Notes: generated by a model not told the origin, from the sequence alone. DNA of 64,000 bases from Massilia sp. IC2-278 (GCF_020708045.1 NZ_JAJFES010000004.1:124001-188000); one strand, 5' to 3'. Shown: positions 8,863 to 18,551, counted from the first letter of the stretch. A program made the numbers and translations.

Positions 8863-10092
8863 ATGAAAATCGAGACCTTGCCGCTTACGCCCGCGATCCC
8901 CCTTTCCACCAAGCGCCGCTGGCGCAAACCGGCGATTGCGCTGGCTGTGGCGGTCGCGCTCGCCGGCGGCTGGTTCGCTTTCAAGGGCACATCCGCGCCG
9001 CCCGCCCCTGCGCCCAAAGCCGAGGCCAAGCCCACGGTCTTCGAGCTCTCGCACAGCGACGTGGTCACGGTCGAGGCGCGCGAACTGGCGCGCCGCCTGC
9101 CGCTGTCCGGTTCGCTGGCGCCGCTGTCCCAGGCCACGGTGAAATCGAAGGTCTCGGGCGTGGTGCTGGAAACCGGCCTGCGCGAAGGCATGAACGTCAG
9201 CGCCGGCCAGGTCATCGCGCGCCTGGACGACGCCGACGCGCGCGCCCGCGTGGCCCAGTACGCGGCGGCGCTGAAGGAGGCCAATGCGCGCCTGGCGCTG
9301 GCAACCAAGAACGAAGCCAACAGCCAGGCCCTCCTGAAGCAGAACTACATCTCGCAAAATTCCTTCGACACCACGCGCAACAGCGTCGAACTGGCCCAGG
9401 CATCGGTGGACGCCGCGCGCGCCCAGCTCGACCTGGCGCGCATCGCCCTGAACGACACCGTGATCCGCGCGCCGCTGTCGGGCGTGGTCAGCAAGCGCTT
9501 CGTGCAGGCCGGCGAAAAGCTGTCGCCCGACAGCCCGGTGATGGCCATCGTCGACTTGCAGCACCTGACGCTCGACGCCCAGGTGCCGGCCTCCGACATC
9601 CCGCGCATCCAGGTCGGCCAGGACGTGCACTTCCGCGTCGACGGTTTCGACGCGCGCGACTTCACCGGCAAGGTGGCGCGCATCAATCCGGCCACCGAGG
9701 CCGGTTCGCGCGCGATGCTGGTGTATATCAGCGTAGCCAACACCGACGGATTGCTGCGCGCCGGCATGTTCGCGAAAGGCCAGATCACCACCGATAAATC
9801 CGAAACGCGTCCGATCGTGCCGCTGGCCGCCCTGCGCAAGGACGGCGAGCGCGACGTGGTCTACCGCGTCGCCGACGGCAAGGTCGTGGCGCAGCCGGTG
9901 CAGCTCGGCATGCGCAACCAGGACGAAGGCATGGCCGAAGTCACCCACGGCATCGATGCCGGCGCCGTGCTGCTGAACGTGCCGCTCGATGGGGTAAAGC
10001 CGGGTGCCCAGGTGAAGCTGGCAGGCGCCGCGACGGCGAAACCGGATGCGAAGTCCGCCGACAAGCCTGTCGTCGTCGCGAAAAAGGACTGA
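8863..10092 (+). CDS. RND efflux system periplasmic adaptor (membrane fusion protein)
   Basis: 409 residues. A single N-terminal hydrophobic segment (about residues 24-42) anchors or exports the protein. The barrel-sandwich/lipoyl halves are visible as SKVSGVVLETGLREGMNV and, after a coiled-coil hairpin rich in Ala/Gln (about 120-190), as VIRAPLSGVVSKRFVQAGE; a beta-barrel domain follows. Adaptors of this type join an inner-membrane RND pump to a TolC-like channel. Its stop codon is 3 nt before the pump gene, so the two form an operon. No regulator or outer-membrane factor is adjacent. The C-terminus ends in an Ala/Lys-rich tail. Confidence 0.93.
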   Translation: MKIETLPLTPAIPLSTKRRWRKPAIALAVAVALAGGWFAFKGTSAPPAPAPKAEAKPTVFELSHSDVVTVEARELARRLPLSGSLAPLSQATVKSKVSGVVLETGLREGMNVSAGQVIARLDDADARARVAQYAAALKEANARLALATKNEANSQALLKQNYISQNSFDTTRNSVELAQASVDAARAQLDLARIALNDTVIRAPLSGVVSKRFVQAGEKLSPDSPVMAIVDLQHLTLDAQVPASDIPRIQVGQDVHFRVDGFDARDFTGKVARINPATEAGSRAMLVYISVANTDGLLRAGMFAKGQITTDKSETRPIVPLAALRKDGERDVVYRVADGKVVAQPVQLGMRNQDEGMAEVTHGIDAGAVLLNVPLDGVKPGAQVKLAGAATAKPDAKSADKPVVVAKKD

Positions 10093-10095
10093 GCC

Positions 10096-13000
10096 ATGTG
10101 GATCACCAAAGTCAGTATTCGCCACCCGGTTTTCGCCACCATGGTCATGGTCGGCCTGATGGTGCTCGGCCTGTTCTCCTACCGCACCCTGGGCGTGGAG
10201 AGCATGCCGAACGTCGATCTGCCGTTCGCCTGGGTCGAGACCCAGTACCCGGGCGCCTCGCCGGAACAGGTGGAAAACGACGTCACGCGGCCGATCGAGG
10301 AAGTCATCAACACCGTCAGCGGCGTGAAGACCATCCGCAGTAATTCCTGGGAAGGCCGCAGCGGCGTCTCGGTCGAATTCCACATCGCCACCAACACCGA
10401 CAAGGCGATGCAGGACTTGCGCGACAAGGTGGCGCGCGTGCGCCCGGGCTTCCCGAAAGAGGTGAAGGAACCCTTCATCATCCGCGCCGACGGCGAGAAC
10501 CAGCAGCCGGTGGTGCGCCTGTCGGTGAGCTCGAACGAGCGCGACATGCGCGCCCTGTCGCTGCTGGCGGAACAGGTGATCGTCAAGCGCCTGCAAAGCG
10601 TGGCCGGCGTCGGCGAAGTGCGTACCGGCGGCGTGGCGACGCGCCAGATCCTGGTGCACGTGAAGCCGGAACAGCTGCGCAGCCAGAACATCGGCATTGA
10701 CGAAGTACTGCGCGCGATCCAGGCCACGAATGCGAATCTCCCGGCCGGCAATCTGCAGTACGGAGCCGCCGAGCGCCTGGTGCGCGTGGAAGGCAAGATG
10801 CGCGAAGCGCGCGAGTTCAACAACATCATCGTGGCGCGCCGCGCCAGCGGGCCGGTCTACCTGTCGCAGGTGGCCGAGGTGATCGACGGCGAGCGTGAAG
10901 AAACCTCGATCTCGCGCGTGAACGGCCAGCGCGCCATTTCGGTCGACATCACCAAGGTGCAGGATGCGAACACCGTGCAGGTGGGCACCGGCATCATCAA
11001 GATGGTCGAGGAGATGCGCAAGACCCTGCCCGCCGACGTCCACTTCCGCGTCATGGACGACCAGTCGACCACGGTCCAGCAGCAGCTCGACAACGTGAAG
11101 CGCACCATCATCGAAGGCGCGATCCTGACGATGGTGATCGTGTTCCTGTTCCTGCACTCCTGGCGCAGTACGGTGATCACCGGCCTGACGCTGCCGATCT
11201 CGGTGCTGGCCTCGTTCATCGCGATGCGCTACTTCGGCTTCACGCTGAACTTCCTGACGCTGATGGCGCTGTCGCTGTGCATTGGCCTCTTGATCGACGA
11301 TGCGATCGTCGTGCGCGAGAACATCGTGCGCCACCTGGGCATGGGCAAGTCGCACATGCGCGCCGCCGAAGACGGCACCAACGAGATCGGTCTCGCCGTG
11401 ATGGCGACCACCTTTGCGATCGTTGCCGTGTTCGTGCCGATCGCCTTCATGGATGGCATCATCGGCCGCTTCTTCCTGCAGTTCGGCGTGACGGTGGCGG
11501 TGGCCGTGATGGTGTCGCTGTTCGTGAGCTTCACGCTCGACCCGATGCTGTCGTCGGTGTGGCCGGACCCGGTGAAGGACCGCTTCAAGTACCTGCCTTG
11601 GCTGGGCCGCATCATGGCGCGCATCGAGCACGGCATCGAGCACGTGCACACCTGGTACGGCAAGGTGCTGGCGCTGGCCCTGCGCTGGCGCAAGGCCACC
11701 CTGGCGCTGGCGCTGGCGGTGTTCGTCGGCAGCCTGGCCCTGGTGCCGATGATCGGCGGCGAGTTCGCACCAAAAACCGACAACGGCTTCATCGAAATGC
11801 GCTTCAAGACCCCGGTCGGCTCCAGCCTGGCCTATACGGATGCGAAGGTGAAGCAGATCGAGGACATCCTGCGCGAGTACAAGGAAATCGACGCCATCAG
11901 CAGCGCCATCGGCGTCTACGAAGGCCACAACAGCGCCCAGGTCGTGCTGAAGCTGACCGACGTGAAGAAGACCGGGCGCCGCTCGCAGGAAACCATGGAG
12001 TCGGTGATCCGCGAACGCCTGTCCTCGATTGCCGGCATCACCATGTCGGTCGGTAACAAGCCGATCTTCATTGCGATCCTGGGCCGCGACGAAGCCAAGC
12101 TCGATGCCGTAGCGCACAAGCTGATGGACAAGATGCGCACGATCAAGGGCGTGGCCGACATCGAATACAGCCAGGAAGGCGCGAACCCGGCCACCGTCAT
12201 CCGCATCAACAACGAGCTGGCCAGCGACCTCGGCTTGTCGGTGCAGCAGGTCGGCGCGGCGCTGCGCCCGTTCGTGGCCGGCGACGAGATCAGCCAGTGG
12301 CTGGCGCCGGACGGCCAGAACTACCAGGTGAACGTGCAGCTGCCGCGCAACGGGCGCCAGAAGGTGGCGGATTTGGCGGACCTGTCGCTGGCTTCCTCGC
12401 GTCTCGATGCTACAGGCAATCCGATCATGGTGCCGCTGCGCCAGGTGGTCGAGTTCGTGCCCTCGTTCAGCCCGCAGGTGCTCAAGCGCCAGGCGCTGGA
12501 GCGGCGCGTGGCGATCTACGCCGGTGTCGAAGGCCGCCCATCGGGCGACGTGAACGGCGACATCGACAAGGCGATGAAGGAAATCGAACTGCCGGAAGGC
12601 GTGCGCTTCGACGTCGGCGGCGATGCCCAGCAAATGGCTGAAACGATGGGCAACTTCCTGTCGGCGATCGTGATTGCGATTATCTTCATCTATCTGGTGC
12701 TGGCGTCGCAGTTCGGCAGCTTCCTGCAGCCGATCGCCATCATGATGTCGCTGCCGATGTCGCTGATCGGGGTGCTGGTGGCCCTCTTGGTAACGGGCAG
12801 TACGCTGAATGTGTTCTCGGTGATCGGCGTGGTGATGCTGATGGGGCTGGTGACCAAGAATGCGATCCTGCTGGTGGACTTTGCGAATCACAGCCAGCGT
12901 GCGGGGCAGGCGCAGTTCGCGGCGATCCTGGAAGCGGGCCAGGTGCGTTTGCGTCCGATCCTGATGACGACGCTGGCGATGATCTTCGGCATGCTGCCAA

Positions 13001-13218
13001 TGGCGATCGGCGCGGGGGATGGCGGCGAAACCCAGGCGCCGATGGGGCGCGCGGTGATCGGAGGTGTGATTACCTCGACCCTGCTGACGCTGGTGGTGGT
13101 GCCGGTGGCGTACAGCTACCTCGACAATATCGGCAAGCGTGCGAAGCGGTGGTTTGCCAAAGGGCATGAGGAAGTGGCGACCGATGACATGCCGGTGATC
13201 GCTAAAGAATCGGCGTAA
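10096..13218 (+). CDS. RND efflux transporter permease, AcrB/HAE-type
   Basis: 1040 residues, full length. The N-terminus [20 protein letters not shown] forms TM1, followed by the large periplasmic loop ([18 protein letters not shown]), TM2-6 with the proton-relay pair in [14 protein letters not shown] (Asp401/Asp402), a second periplasmic loop, and TM8-12 ending in [16 protein letters not shown]. These proteins export hydrophobic or amphiphilic compounds using the proton gradient. The conserved Asp pair supports a drug or solvent exporter of the HAE class and not a metal CzcA pump, but the substrate is unknown. It is translationally linked to the adaptor gene. The outer-membrane partner must be encoded elsewhere. 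Confidence 0.95.
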   Translation: MWITKVSIRHPVFATMVMVGLMVLGLFSYRTLGVESMPNVDLPFAWVETQYPGASPEQVENDVTRPIEEVINTVSGVKTIRSNSWEGRSGVSVEFHIATNTDKAMQDLRDKVARVRPGFPKEVKEPFIIRADGENQQPVVRLSVSSNERDMRALSLLAEQVIVKRLQSVAGVGEVRTGGVATRQILVHVKPEQLRSQNIGIDEVLRAIQATNANLPAGNLQYGAAERLVRVEGKMREAREFNNIIVARRASGPVYLSQVAEVIDGEREETSISRVNGQRAISVDITKVQDANTVQVGTGIIKMVEEMRKTLPADVHFRVMDDQSTTVQQQLDNVKRTIIEGAILTMVIVFLFLHSWRSTVITGLTLPISVLASFIAMRYFGFTLNFLTLMALSLCIGLLIDDAIVVRENIVRHLGMGKSHMRAAEDGTNEIGLAVMATTFAIVAVFVPIAFMDGIIGRFFLQFGVTVAVAVMVSLFVSFTLDPMLSSVWPDPVKDRFKYLPWLGRIMARIEHGIEHVHTWYGKVLALALRWRKATLALALAVFVGSLALVPMIGGEFAPKTDNGFIEMRFKTPVGSSLAYTDAKVKQIEDILREYKEIDAISSAIGVYEGHNSAQVVLKLTDVKKTGRRSQETMESVIRERLSSIAGITMSVGNKPIFIAILGRDEAKLDAVAHKLMDKMRTIKGVADIEYSQEGANPATVIRINNELASDLGLSVQQVGAALRPFVAGDEISQWLAPDGQNYQVNVQLPRNGRQKVADLADLSLASSRLDATGNPIMVPLRQVVEFVPSFSPQVLKRQALERRVAIYAGVEGRPSGDVNGDIDKAMKEIELPEGVRFDVGGDAQQMAETMGNFLSAIVIAIIFIYLVLASQFGSFLQPIAIMMSLPMSLIGVLVALLVTGSTLNVFSVIGVVMLMGLVTKNAILLVDFANHSQRAGQAQFAAILEAGQVRLRPILMTTLAMIFGMLPMAIGAGDGGETQAPMGRAVIGGVITSTLLTLVVVPVAYSYLDNIGKRAKRWFAKGHEEVATDDMPVIAKESA

Positions 13219-13241
13219 CAACCGAAGTCTGCGGCGCGAAC

Positions 13242-13459
13242 CGTAGGGTGGGCACCCCGTGCCCACGCGGAACGCGCCGCAGTGTTATCGGCATTTGTGA
13301 CGATAAATAAGCCTGACGTTAGCGGCTTCGGGGCGAGCCACTAACTTAATCGAAGCCACGGATGTGCTTTTGGATGCCGCCCATTTGATCGGGCGGCAAC
13401 GAAATAATTCGGTCAACAATGGAGCGCGTTCCGCGTGGGCACGGGGTGCCCACCCTACG
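13242..13459. repeat. Facing pair of palindromic elements in a convergent gap
   Basis: Copies at 13242-13270 (+) and 13431-13459 (-), GGGCAC/GTGCCC core, between the RND pump stop and the small gene on the opposite strand. The + copy carries the extended flank AACGCGCCGCAGTGTT. The 160 bp between them contain no gene that I can support. Confidence 0.9.
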
Positions 13460-13466
13460 GGCGCCG

Positions 13467-13646
13467 CTACGATTGCTCGTGCGTCGCTGCTGCCTCCACT
13501 TCTACTGCTTCCCCCGCCTCTGCCGCCTCCCCTTCCGCCTTCGGACTGTTCTTCGCCTCCAGCTTGCGCTTGGCTTTTTCCTCCGCCTTGCGCTTCTTTT
13601 CCAGTTCCCGTTGCCGCTTTTCGTATTGGAAGTTGGTCCTTGCCAT
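13467..13646 (-). CDS. Small charged protein of 59 residues, function unknown
   Basis: A short reading frame starting MARTNFQYEKRQRELEKK with GAGGAA placed 3 nt before the ATG. Residues 1-30 are dominated by Lys, Arg and Glu in a helical, coiled-coil-like pattern; residues 33-55 are Ala/Glu rich (AEGEAAEAGEAVEVEAAAT). I know similar tiny proteins beginning MAxTxFQYEKRQKEL in related betaproteobacteria, but no function. The stop is only 7 bp from the palindromic element at 13431-13459, which would lie in the 3' untranslated region. Strand and frame are supported by the ribosome-binding site and the family-like N-terminus. Confidence 0.7.
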   Translation of the reverse strand: MARTNFQYEKRQRELEKKRKAEEKAKRKLEAKNSPKAEGEAAEAGEAVEVEAAATHEQS

Positions 13647-13738
13647 GATTTCCTCGTATGCAAGCTGACATGAAAGAATGGTGCCGAACCCGAACCATTA
13701 TGCGCCAGTTAAGCGGCACGAACTTGACCAGTTTTGAA

Positions 13739-14641
13739 CTAGCCCCGTGGGTGATGACGTGCATGCAGGTGCTTCAGACGCTCGCGCGCAACATGGGTAT
13801 AAATCTGTGTGGTAGAAATATCCGAATGTCCCAGCAGGAGTTGCACCACGCGCAAGTCGGCGCCGTGGTTCAGCAGGTGTGTCGCAAAGGCGTGGCGCAG
13901 CGTGTGCGGCGACAGGGGCGCGCGGATGCCCGCCTTCAGCGCATGCTTCTTGATCAGTATCCAGAACATCTGCCGCGTCATCGGCCCGCCGCGCCCGGTC
14001 ACGAACAGGGCGTCGTCCACCTGCCCATTCAGGATGATCCCGCGCGCATCCTTCAGGTAGCGCTCGACCCAGGCGCGGGCTTCCTCACCGAACGGCACCA
14101 GGCGCGTCTTGCTGCCCTTGCCGGTGATGCGCAGCACCCCATCGTTCAGGCTCAGTTCGACCAGTTTCAGCGCCACCAGTTCCGACACCCGCAGCCCGCT
14201 CGCATACATCAGCTCCAGCATGGTGCGTTCGCGCAGGCCCAGCGGCGTGCCCACGTCGGGCGCGTTCAGCAGCGCCTCGACCTGCTCTTCGGTGAGGGTG
14301 TGCACGAAGCGCAGCGGCTGGCGCGCCGTGGCCATCTTCAGGCAGGGGTCTTCCGCCACCTGGTTGCGCCGCAGCGCCAGCTGGTAGAAGCGTTTCAGGA
14401 CCGATAGCCGCCGGTTAGCCGTGCTCGGCTTGGTGTCGGCATGGCGCTCGGCAAAATAGGCAGCGAGATGTTCAGCCCGCACGCCCAGTAGCCCGCACGC
14501 GGGATACCGGGCATGCAGCCACCCCGCAAACAGGCACAGGTCGCGCCGGTAGGCGTCGAGCGAGTTCTTCGCCAGGCCGTGTTCCAGCCACAGCGTGTCG
14601 CAGAACTCGTCGATCAGTCCCAGATCGACTGCTGCTGCCAT
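13739..14641 (-). CDS. xerD: Site-specific tyrosine recombinase XerD
   Basis: 300 residues, the normal XerD length. With XerC it resolves chromosome dimers at dif with FtsK. The N-terminal SAM-like core-binding domain (LIDEFCDTLWLEHGLAKNSL) is followed by the catalytic domain with Arg in YASGLRVSEL, Lys in TGKGSKTRLVPFG, HTLRHAFATHLL, GHSDISTTQIYTHV (His and nucleophilic Tyr). All catalytic residues are present. The start at 14641 lies inside the 3' end of ogt (28-bp overlap), so the two are probably co-transcribed. No integron or phage context is present; XerC and dif are not in the window. Confidence 0.95.
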   Translation of the reverse strand: MAAAVDLGLIDEFCDTLWLEHGLAKNSLDAYRRDLCLFAGWLHARYPACGLLGVRAEHLAAYFAERHADTKPSTANRRLSVLKRFYQLALRRNQVAEDPCLKMATARQPLRFVHTLTEEQVEALLNAPDVGTPLGLRERTMLELMYASGLRVSELVALKLVELSLNDGVLRITGKGSKTRLVPFGEEARAWVERYLKDARGIILNGQVDDALFVTGRGGPMTRQMFWILIKKHALKAGIRAPLSPHTLRHAFATHLLNHGADLRVVQLLLGHSDISTTQIYTHVARERLKHLHARHHPRG

Positions 14642-15138
14642 GGCGATGCGGTGGCGCCTTCGTGGCGCAGGAGCCAGCGCTTGACGGACAAATGGAAGCC
14701 GTTCTCTTCGTCGTGGCTGGCAAAGCCGCCCAGGCCGCGCGCGGCCGTCACGCGGTGGCAGGGAATGACCAGCGGGAACCAGTTGGCGCCGCAGGCCTGG
14801 CCCACCGCGCGCGGCGCCGAGCCGAGTTCCTTGGCCAGGATGCCGTAGGTGCGCACGCTGCCGCGCGGAATGGCGCTGATCGCACCCCACACGCGGCGCT
14901 GGAAATCGCTGCCCGCTTCCATCAGCGGCAAATCGAAAACGAAATCGGGGTCGCGCAGGTACTGTTCGACCTGGCGCGCGGCTAGCTCGGCCGTGGCGTC
15001 CTGCGCCGCCTTGTCGCCGAAACGCGGCTCGAGGTAGACCAGTTCGCGCACGCGCTCGCCTTCGGTACGGATGCCGATGGCGCCGAACGGCGCCGGCACG
15101 ATGGCGGAAAACAGCTCGCTGCCTAGTGGAGTATTCAT
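14614..15138 (-). CDS. ogt: Methylated-DNA--[protein]-cysteine S-methyltransferase (Ogt type)
   Basis: 174 residues. It repairs O6-alkylguanine by irreversible transfer to the active-site Cys in VIPCHRVTAARGLGGFASH. Other family features: FQRRVWGAISAIPRGSVRTYG and GQACGANWFPLVIPCH. The start MNTPLGSELFSAIVPAPFG (15138) is preferred over an upstream ATG at 15192 because the added 18 residues are not family-like. It precedes xerD with a 28-bp overlap. Confidence 0.94.
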   Translation of the reverse strand: MNTPLGSELFSAIVPAPFGAIGIRTEGERVRELVYLEPRFGDKAAQDATAELAARQVEQYLRDPDFVFDLPLMEAGSDFQRRVWGAISAIPRGSVRTYGILAKELGSAPRAVGQACGANWFPLVIPCHRVTAARGLGGFASHDEENGFHLSVKRWLLRHEGATASPWQQQSIWD

Positions 15139-15262
15139 GACGCGTAGTTTACTCCTCGCGTCCCCGGTCCACCAACTTTTTCGATCGAGCAATTTCTCGT
15201 ATCTGGCGTCGGTTTATTGCAAAAACGACTATGCTAAAAACAAATACTGACACCGGACGAAT

Positions 15263-18157
15263 ATGCCGCGCGTACTCCGCTTACTGGTTTTCGTTTCACT
15301 GCTTGGCTGCCTGGGCCAGGCCGGCGCCCAGGTGTCTGCGCCGCTGCGGGTCGGCGTGTCGAATAATGCACCGAACCTGTTCATCAACCAGCAGGGCCAG
15401 GCCGACGGCATCCAGATCGACCTGCTGCGCGAGATGGCCAGCGCCGAACGCTGGACACTGGAATTCGTGCCCTGCGAATGGACCGCCTGCGTCGACCTGC
15501 TGGCCGAAGGGCGCATCGACCTGCTGCCCGACGTCGCCTGGTCCGAAGAGCGCGCGCGCGTGTTTGCCTTCCACCGCGTGCCCGCCGTGCACAGCTGGTC
15601 GCAGGTGTACGCCCGCTCCGGCAGCGGCATCCGCGCCCTGCCCGACCTGAAGGGCAGGCGCATCGCCGTGCTGTCCAGTTCGATCCAGGCCCAGACCCTG
15701 CCCGGCATCCTGGCCGGCTACGGCGCGCAGGCCGTGCTGCTGCCTTCGGCGTCGCTGGAACGCGCTTTTGACCTGGTGGCCGAAGGCGAAGCCGACGCCG
15801 TCGCCGCCAACCATTTCTTCGGCGACCACGAGGCCGCGCGCCAGAACCTGGTGGCGACCGGCGTCGTGTTCAACCCCAGCCGCGTGTACTACGCCGCCCT
15901 GCCCGGCCGCCAGCAGGCGGTGCTCGACGCCATCGACCGCAACCTGACGGCCTGGCGCGCCGATCCGAACTCGGTGTACTTCGCCACGCTGCGCCAGTGG
16001 CAGACCGATGGCGCCGTGCGCACCGTGCCCACCAACCTGTGGTGGGCGCTGGCGGCGGCGGTCGGGCTGCTGCTGTCGAGCCTGGCGGTGGCCAGCTGGC
16101 TGCGCACCGAAGTGGCGGTGCGCACCCGCGAGCTGCGCGAGAACGAGGAAAAGCTCACCACCATCCTCGACAGCGTGGAAAGCCTCATCTACATCAAGGA
16201 TACGCAGTCGCGCTACCAGTACGTGAACGGCGCCATGTGCCGCATGCTGGAGCGTCCGGCGGCGGCCATCGTCGGCCAGGACGACGAAGCCCTGTTCGGC
16301 GTAGTGCAGGCGCGCATCGCGCGTGCCGGCGACCATGCCGTGCTCACCGAGCACCGGCGCTACGAAGCCGAGGAGCGCCTGTTCGGGAACATCTACCTGA
16401 CCACTAAGATGCCGCTGGCGCGCGACGGCGAAGTGTATGGGCTGTGCGGGGTCACCACCGACATCACGCCCAACAAGCAGGCCGAGGAATCGCTGCGCAT
16501 CGCCGCCATCGTGTTCCAGTCGGGCGAAGGCATGTGCGTGCTGAACCCCAACGCCGTGATGATCGAGGCCAACGAGGCCTGGGGCATCCTGGTCGGCACG
16601 CCCGCCGCCGAGCTGCCCGGCACGCCCTTCCCGCCGTTCTCGCTGGAGCACGACGGCGACGACTACCGCGAGCGCATGTGGAACACGGTGCGGCGCGAAC
16701 AGACCTGGCAGGGCGAAGTCTGGACCCGGCGCCGCAACGGCCAGCCGTATCCGGCCTGGCTGACGGTGAGCGCGGTGCGCGACGAGGCCGGCGTGCTGAC
16801 CAATTTCGTCTGCACCCAGTCCGACATCAGCGACCGCAAGCAGGCCGACGAGAAGATCGTCCAGCTGGCCTTCTACGATCCGCTCACCGGCCTGCCGAAC
16901 CGGCGCCTGCTCTACGAGCGCCTCGACCATTGCGTGGGCCGGCACGGACGCAACCGCCGCGTCGGCGCCCTGCTGTTCCTCGACATGGACAATTTCAAGG
17001 ACCTGAACGACAGCCGCGGCCATGTGGTGGGCGACCACCTGCTGCAGCAGGTGGCGGCGCGCCTGCTGCAGTGCGCGCGCGACAGCGACACCGTGGCGCG
17101 CCTGGGCGGCGACGAATTCGTGATCCTGCTGGAAGCGGTCGGCGCCAGCGAGGACGAAGCCATGCGGCATGCCGAGACGGTCGGCCACAAAATTTTGAGC
17201 GCGCTGCGCGACCCGTTCGAGGTCGGCGGCGCCGTGCACCACGCCAGCTGCAGCATCGGCGTCACCCTGTGCGGCGGCCACGAGCAGCAGCTCGACGACC
17301 TGATGCGGCGCGGCGACCTCGCCATGTACGAAGCCAAGCGCCAGGGCCGCAACACGCTGCGCTTCTTCCACACCTCGATGGAGCAGGAAGTCACCTACCG
17401 CACCGCCATCGAGACCGAGCTGCGCGAAGCGCTGCGCGAGCAGCAGTTCGTGCTGCACTACCAGGGCCAGGTCGACGGCGACGGCCTGCTGACCGGGGCC
17501 GAGGCCCTGGTGCGCTGGCAGCATCCGCACCGCGGCCTGATCGGGCCGGGCGGCTTCATCGCGATTGCCGAAACCTCGGGCCTGATCGTGCCGCTCGGGC
17601 GCTGGGTGCTGCGCAGCGCCTGCGAGCAGTTGGCCGCCTGGGCCGGCATGCCCGGCACCGCCCACCTGACGCTGGCGGTGAACGTCAGCGTGCGCCAGTT
17701 CCTGCAGGACGATTTCGTCGAGGAGACCCTGGCCATCCTGCTCGACACCGGGGCCGACCCGACGCGCCTGAAGCTGGAGCTGACCGAGACCCTGATGATC
17801 GAAGGGGTCGAGGAAACCATCGAGAAGATGCGCGCCCTGCGCGAGCACGGCATCTGCTTCTCGCTCGACGACTTCGGCACCGGGTATTCGTCGCTGAGCT
17901 ACCTGAAGCGCCTGCCGCTGGACCAGCTGAAGATCGACCAGAGTTTCGTGCGCGACGTGCTCGACGACCCGAACGACGCCTCGATCGCGCGCAGCGTGGT
18001 GGCGCTGGGTAAATCGCTGGGGCTGGGGATCATTGCGGAAGGGGTCGAGACCGAGGCGCAGCGCTCGTTCCTGGCGGAGATCGGGTGCGAGAACTGGCAG
18101 GGCTTTTTGTTCAGCAGGCCGGTGGATGCGCGGACGCTGGAGGAGCTGGCAGCCTAG
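15263..18157 (+). CDS. Membrane receptor with solute-binding, PAS, GGDEF and EAL domains
   Basis: 964 residues. Order: signal peptide (1-22, ending GQAGA), a periplasmic type-2 solute-binding-like domain (about 25-250), one transmembrane helix (about 255-277), a PAS domain (about 290-410), a second PAS (about 415-535), GGDEF (about 540-700; motif at 615-619) and EAL (about 710-960; EAL at 747-749). The cyclase site is intact and preceded by an RxxD-type inhibitory site (RDSD). The phosphodiesterase site is also intact: AEALVRW, NVSVRQF, ELTE, LDDFGTGYSS, IAEGVET, QGFLF. It should therefore be able both to make and to degrade cyclic di-GMP, gated by a periplasmic amino-acid-like ligand and by PAS signals. 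It stands alone and diverges from ogt. Confidence 0.93.
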   Translation: MPRVLRLLVFVSLLGCLGQAGAQVSAPLRVGVSNNAPNLFINQQGQADGIQIDLLREMASAERWTLEFVPCEWTACVDLLAEGRIDLLPDVAWSEERARVFAFHRVPAVHSWSQVYARSGSGIRALPDLKGRRIAVLSSSIQAQTLPGILAGYGAQAVLLPSASLERAFDLVAEGEADAVAANHFFGDHEAARQNLVATGVVFNPSRVYYAALPGRQQAVLDAIDRNLTAWRADPNSVYFATLRQWQTDGAVRTVPTNLWWALAAAVGLLLSSLAVASWLRTEVAVRTRELRENEEKLTTILDSVESLIYIKDTQSRYQYVNGAMCRMLERPAAAIVGQDDEALFGVVQARIARAGDHAVLTEHRRYEAEERLFGNIYLTTKMPLARDGEVYGLCGVTTDITPNKQAEESLRIAAIVFQSGEGMCVLNPNAVMIEANEAWGILVGTPAAELPGTPFPPFSLEHDGDDYRERMWNTVRREQTWQGEVWTRRRNGQPYPAWLTVSAVRDEAGVLTNFVCTQSDISDRKQADEKIVQLAFYDPLTGLPNRRLLYERLDHCVGRHGRNRRVGALLFLDMDNFKDLNDSRGHVVGDHLLQQVAARLLQCARDSDTVARLGGDEFVILLEAVGASEDEAMRHAETVGHKILSALRDPFEVGGAVHHASCSIGVTLCGGHEQQLDDLMRRGDLAMYEAKRQGRNTLRFFHTSMEQEVTYRTAIETELREALREQQFVLHYQGQVDGDGLLTGAEALVRWQHPHRGLIGPGGFIAIAETSGLIVPLGRWVLRSACEQLAAWAGMPGTAHLTLAVNVSVRQFLQDDFVEETLAILLDTGADPTRLKLELTETLMIEGVEETIEKMRALREHGICFSLDDFGTGYSSLSYLKRLPLDQLKIDQSFVRDVLDDPNDASIARSVVALGKSLGLGIIAEGVETEAQRSFLAEIGCENWQGFLFSRPVDARTLEELAA

Positions 18158-18224
18158 GTTCGTGGCCGTTTGCGGGTGGTTCGAGCGATCGTTCGCCGCC
18201 GCAGGCCAAAGGATGGGCACGTAA

Positions 18225-18351
18225 CCGCGTGGGCACTTCGTCATTGATGCCCCCGGCATCAATGACCCCACCGTACGGTCGATATATCGTCCGAGGCATG
18301 TAATTCGACACGCACCGTTTCCCGTACGGTGGGCACCCCGTGCCCACGCGG
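18225..18351. repeat. Long-core palindromic element followed by a standard element
   Basis: 18225-18278 has the family outer arms (CCGCGTGGG on the left, CCCACCGTACGG on the right, - orientation) but its middle is a longer palindrome, GTCATTGATGCC + CCC + GGCATCAATGAC. 18323-18351 is a standard copy (+) with the GGGCAC/GTGCCC core. Both lie in the 507-bp convergent gap after the GGDEF/EAL gene. Confidence 0.85.
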
Positions 18352-18414
18352 TACGGACGCCTCCTTGCGGACACGTGCGGCGGCCAATCGCTCGCACCGC
18401 CCGCCAACGGCCAC

Positions 18415-18451
18415 GAAAAAAACCAAAAAAAAAGCGCACCAGCGGTGCGCT
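18415..18451 (-). terminator. Rho-independent terminator, minus strand
   Basis: On the minus strand the stem AGCGCACC / loop GCT / GGTGCGCT (18433-18451) is followed by a run of about ten T residues and a second T-rich stretch. It would stop transcripts coming from the TRAP operon (dctM stop at 18665) or from a small RNA in between. Confidence 0.8.
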
Positions 18452-18525
18452 CTGAATCATGGTCACGTCCCGGCCACTAGGCGTACCCGCAGCTTCTGTC
18501 GAACGTGTGTCTCCTCACATGATCT

Positions 18526-18551
18526 CCGGTATGGACTACCGGGTTTTTCTT
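18526..18551 (+). terminator. Candidate rho-independent terminator, plus strand
   Basis: Stem CCGGTA, loop TGGAC, stem TACCGG, then GTTTTTCTT. The short six-pair stem makes it moderate in strength. It could end read-through from the GGDEF/EAL gene, and it lies inside the 213-bp stretch downstream of dctM. Confidence 0.5.

Noticed and set aside
8821..13266. Open frame of 1481 codons on the minus strand
   Set aside because: Exactly antisense to the RND adaptor and pump genes; its composition (His, Arg, Gln, Asp rich) is that of a frame opposite a high-G+C gene, and it has no family pattern.
13739..14641. XerD gene as a mobile-element integrase
   Set aside because: Length, sequence and coupling to ogt fit housekeeping XerD; no mobile context.
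15296..18466. Open frame of 1056 codons on the minus strand
   Set aside because: Antisense to the GGDEF/EAL gene, which has clear domains; the frame also runs through palindromic elements.
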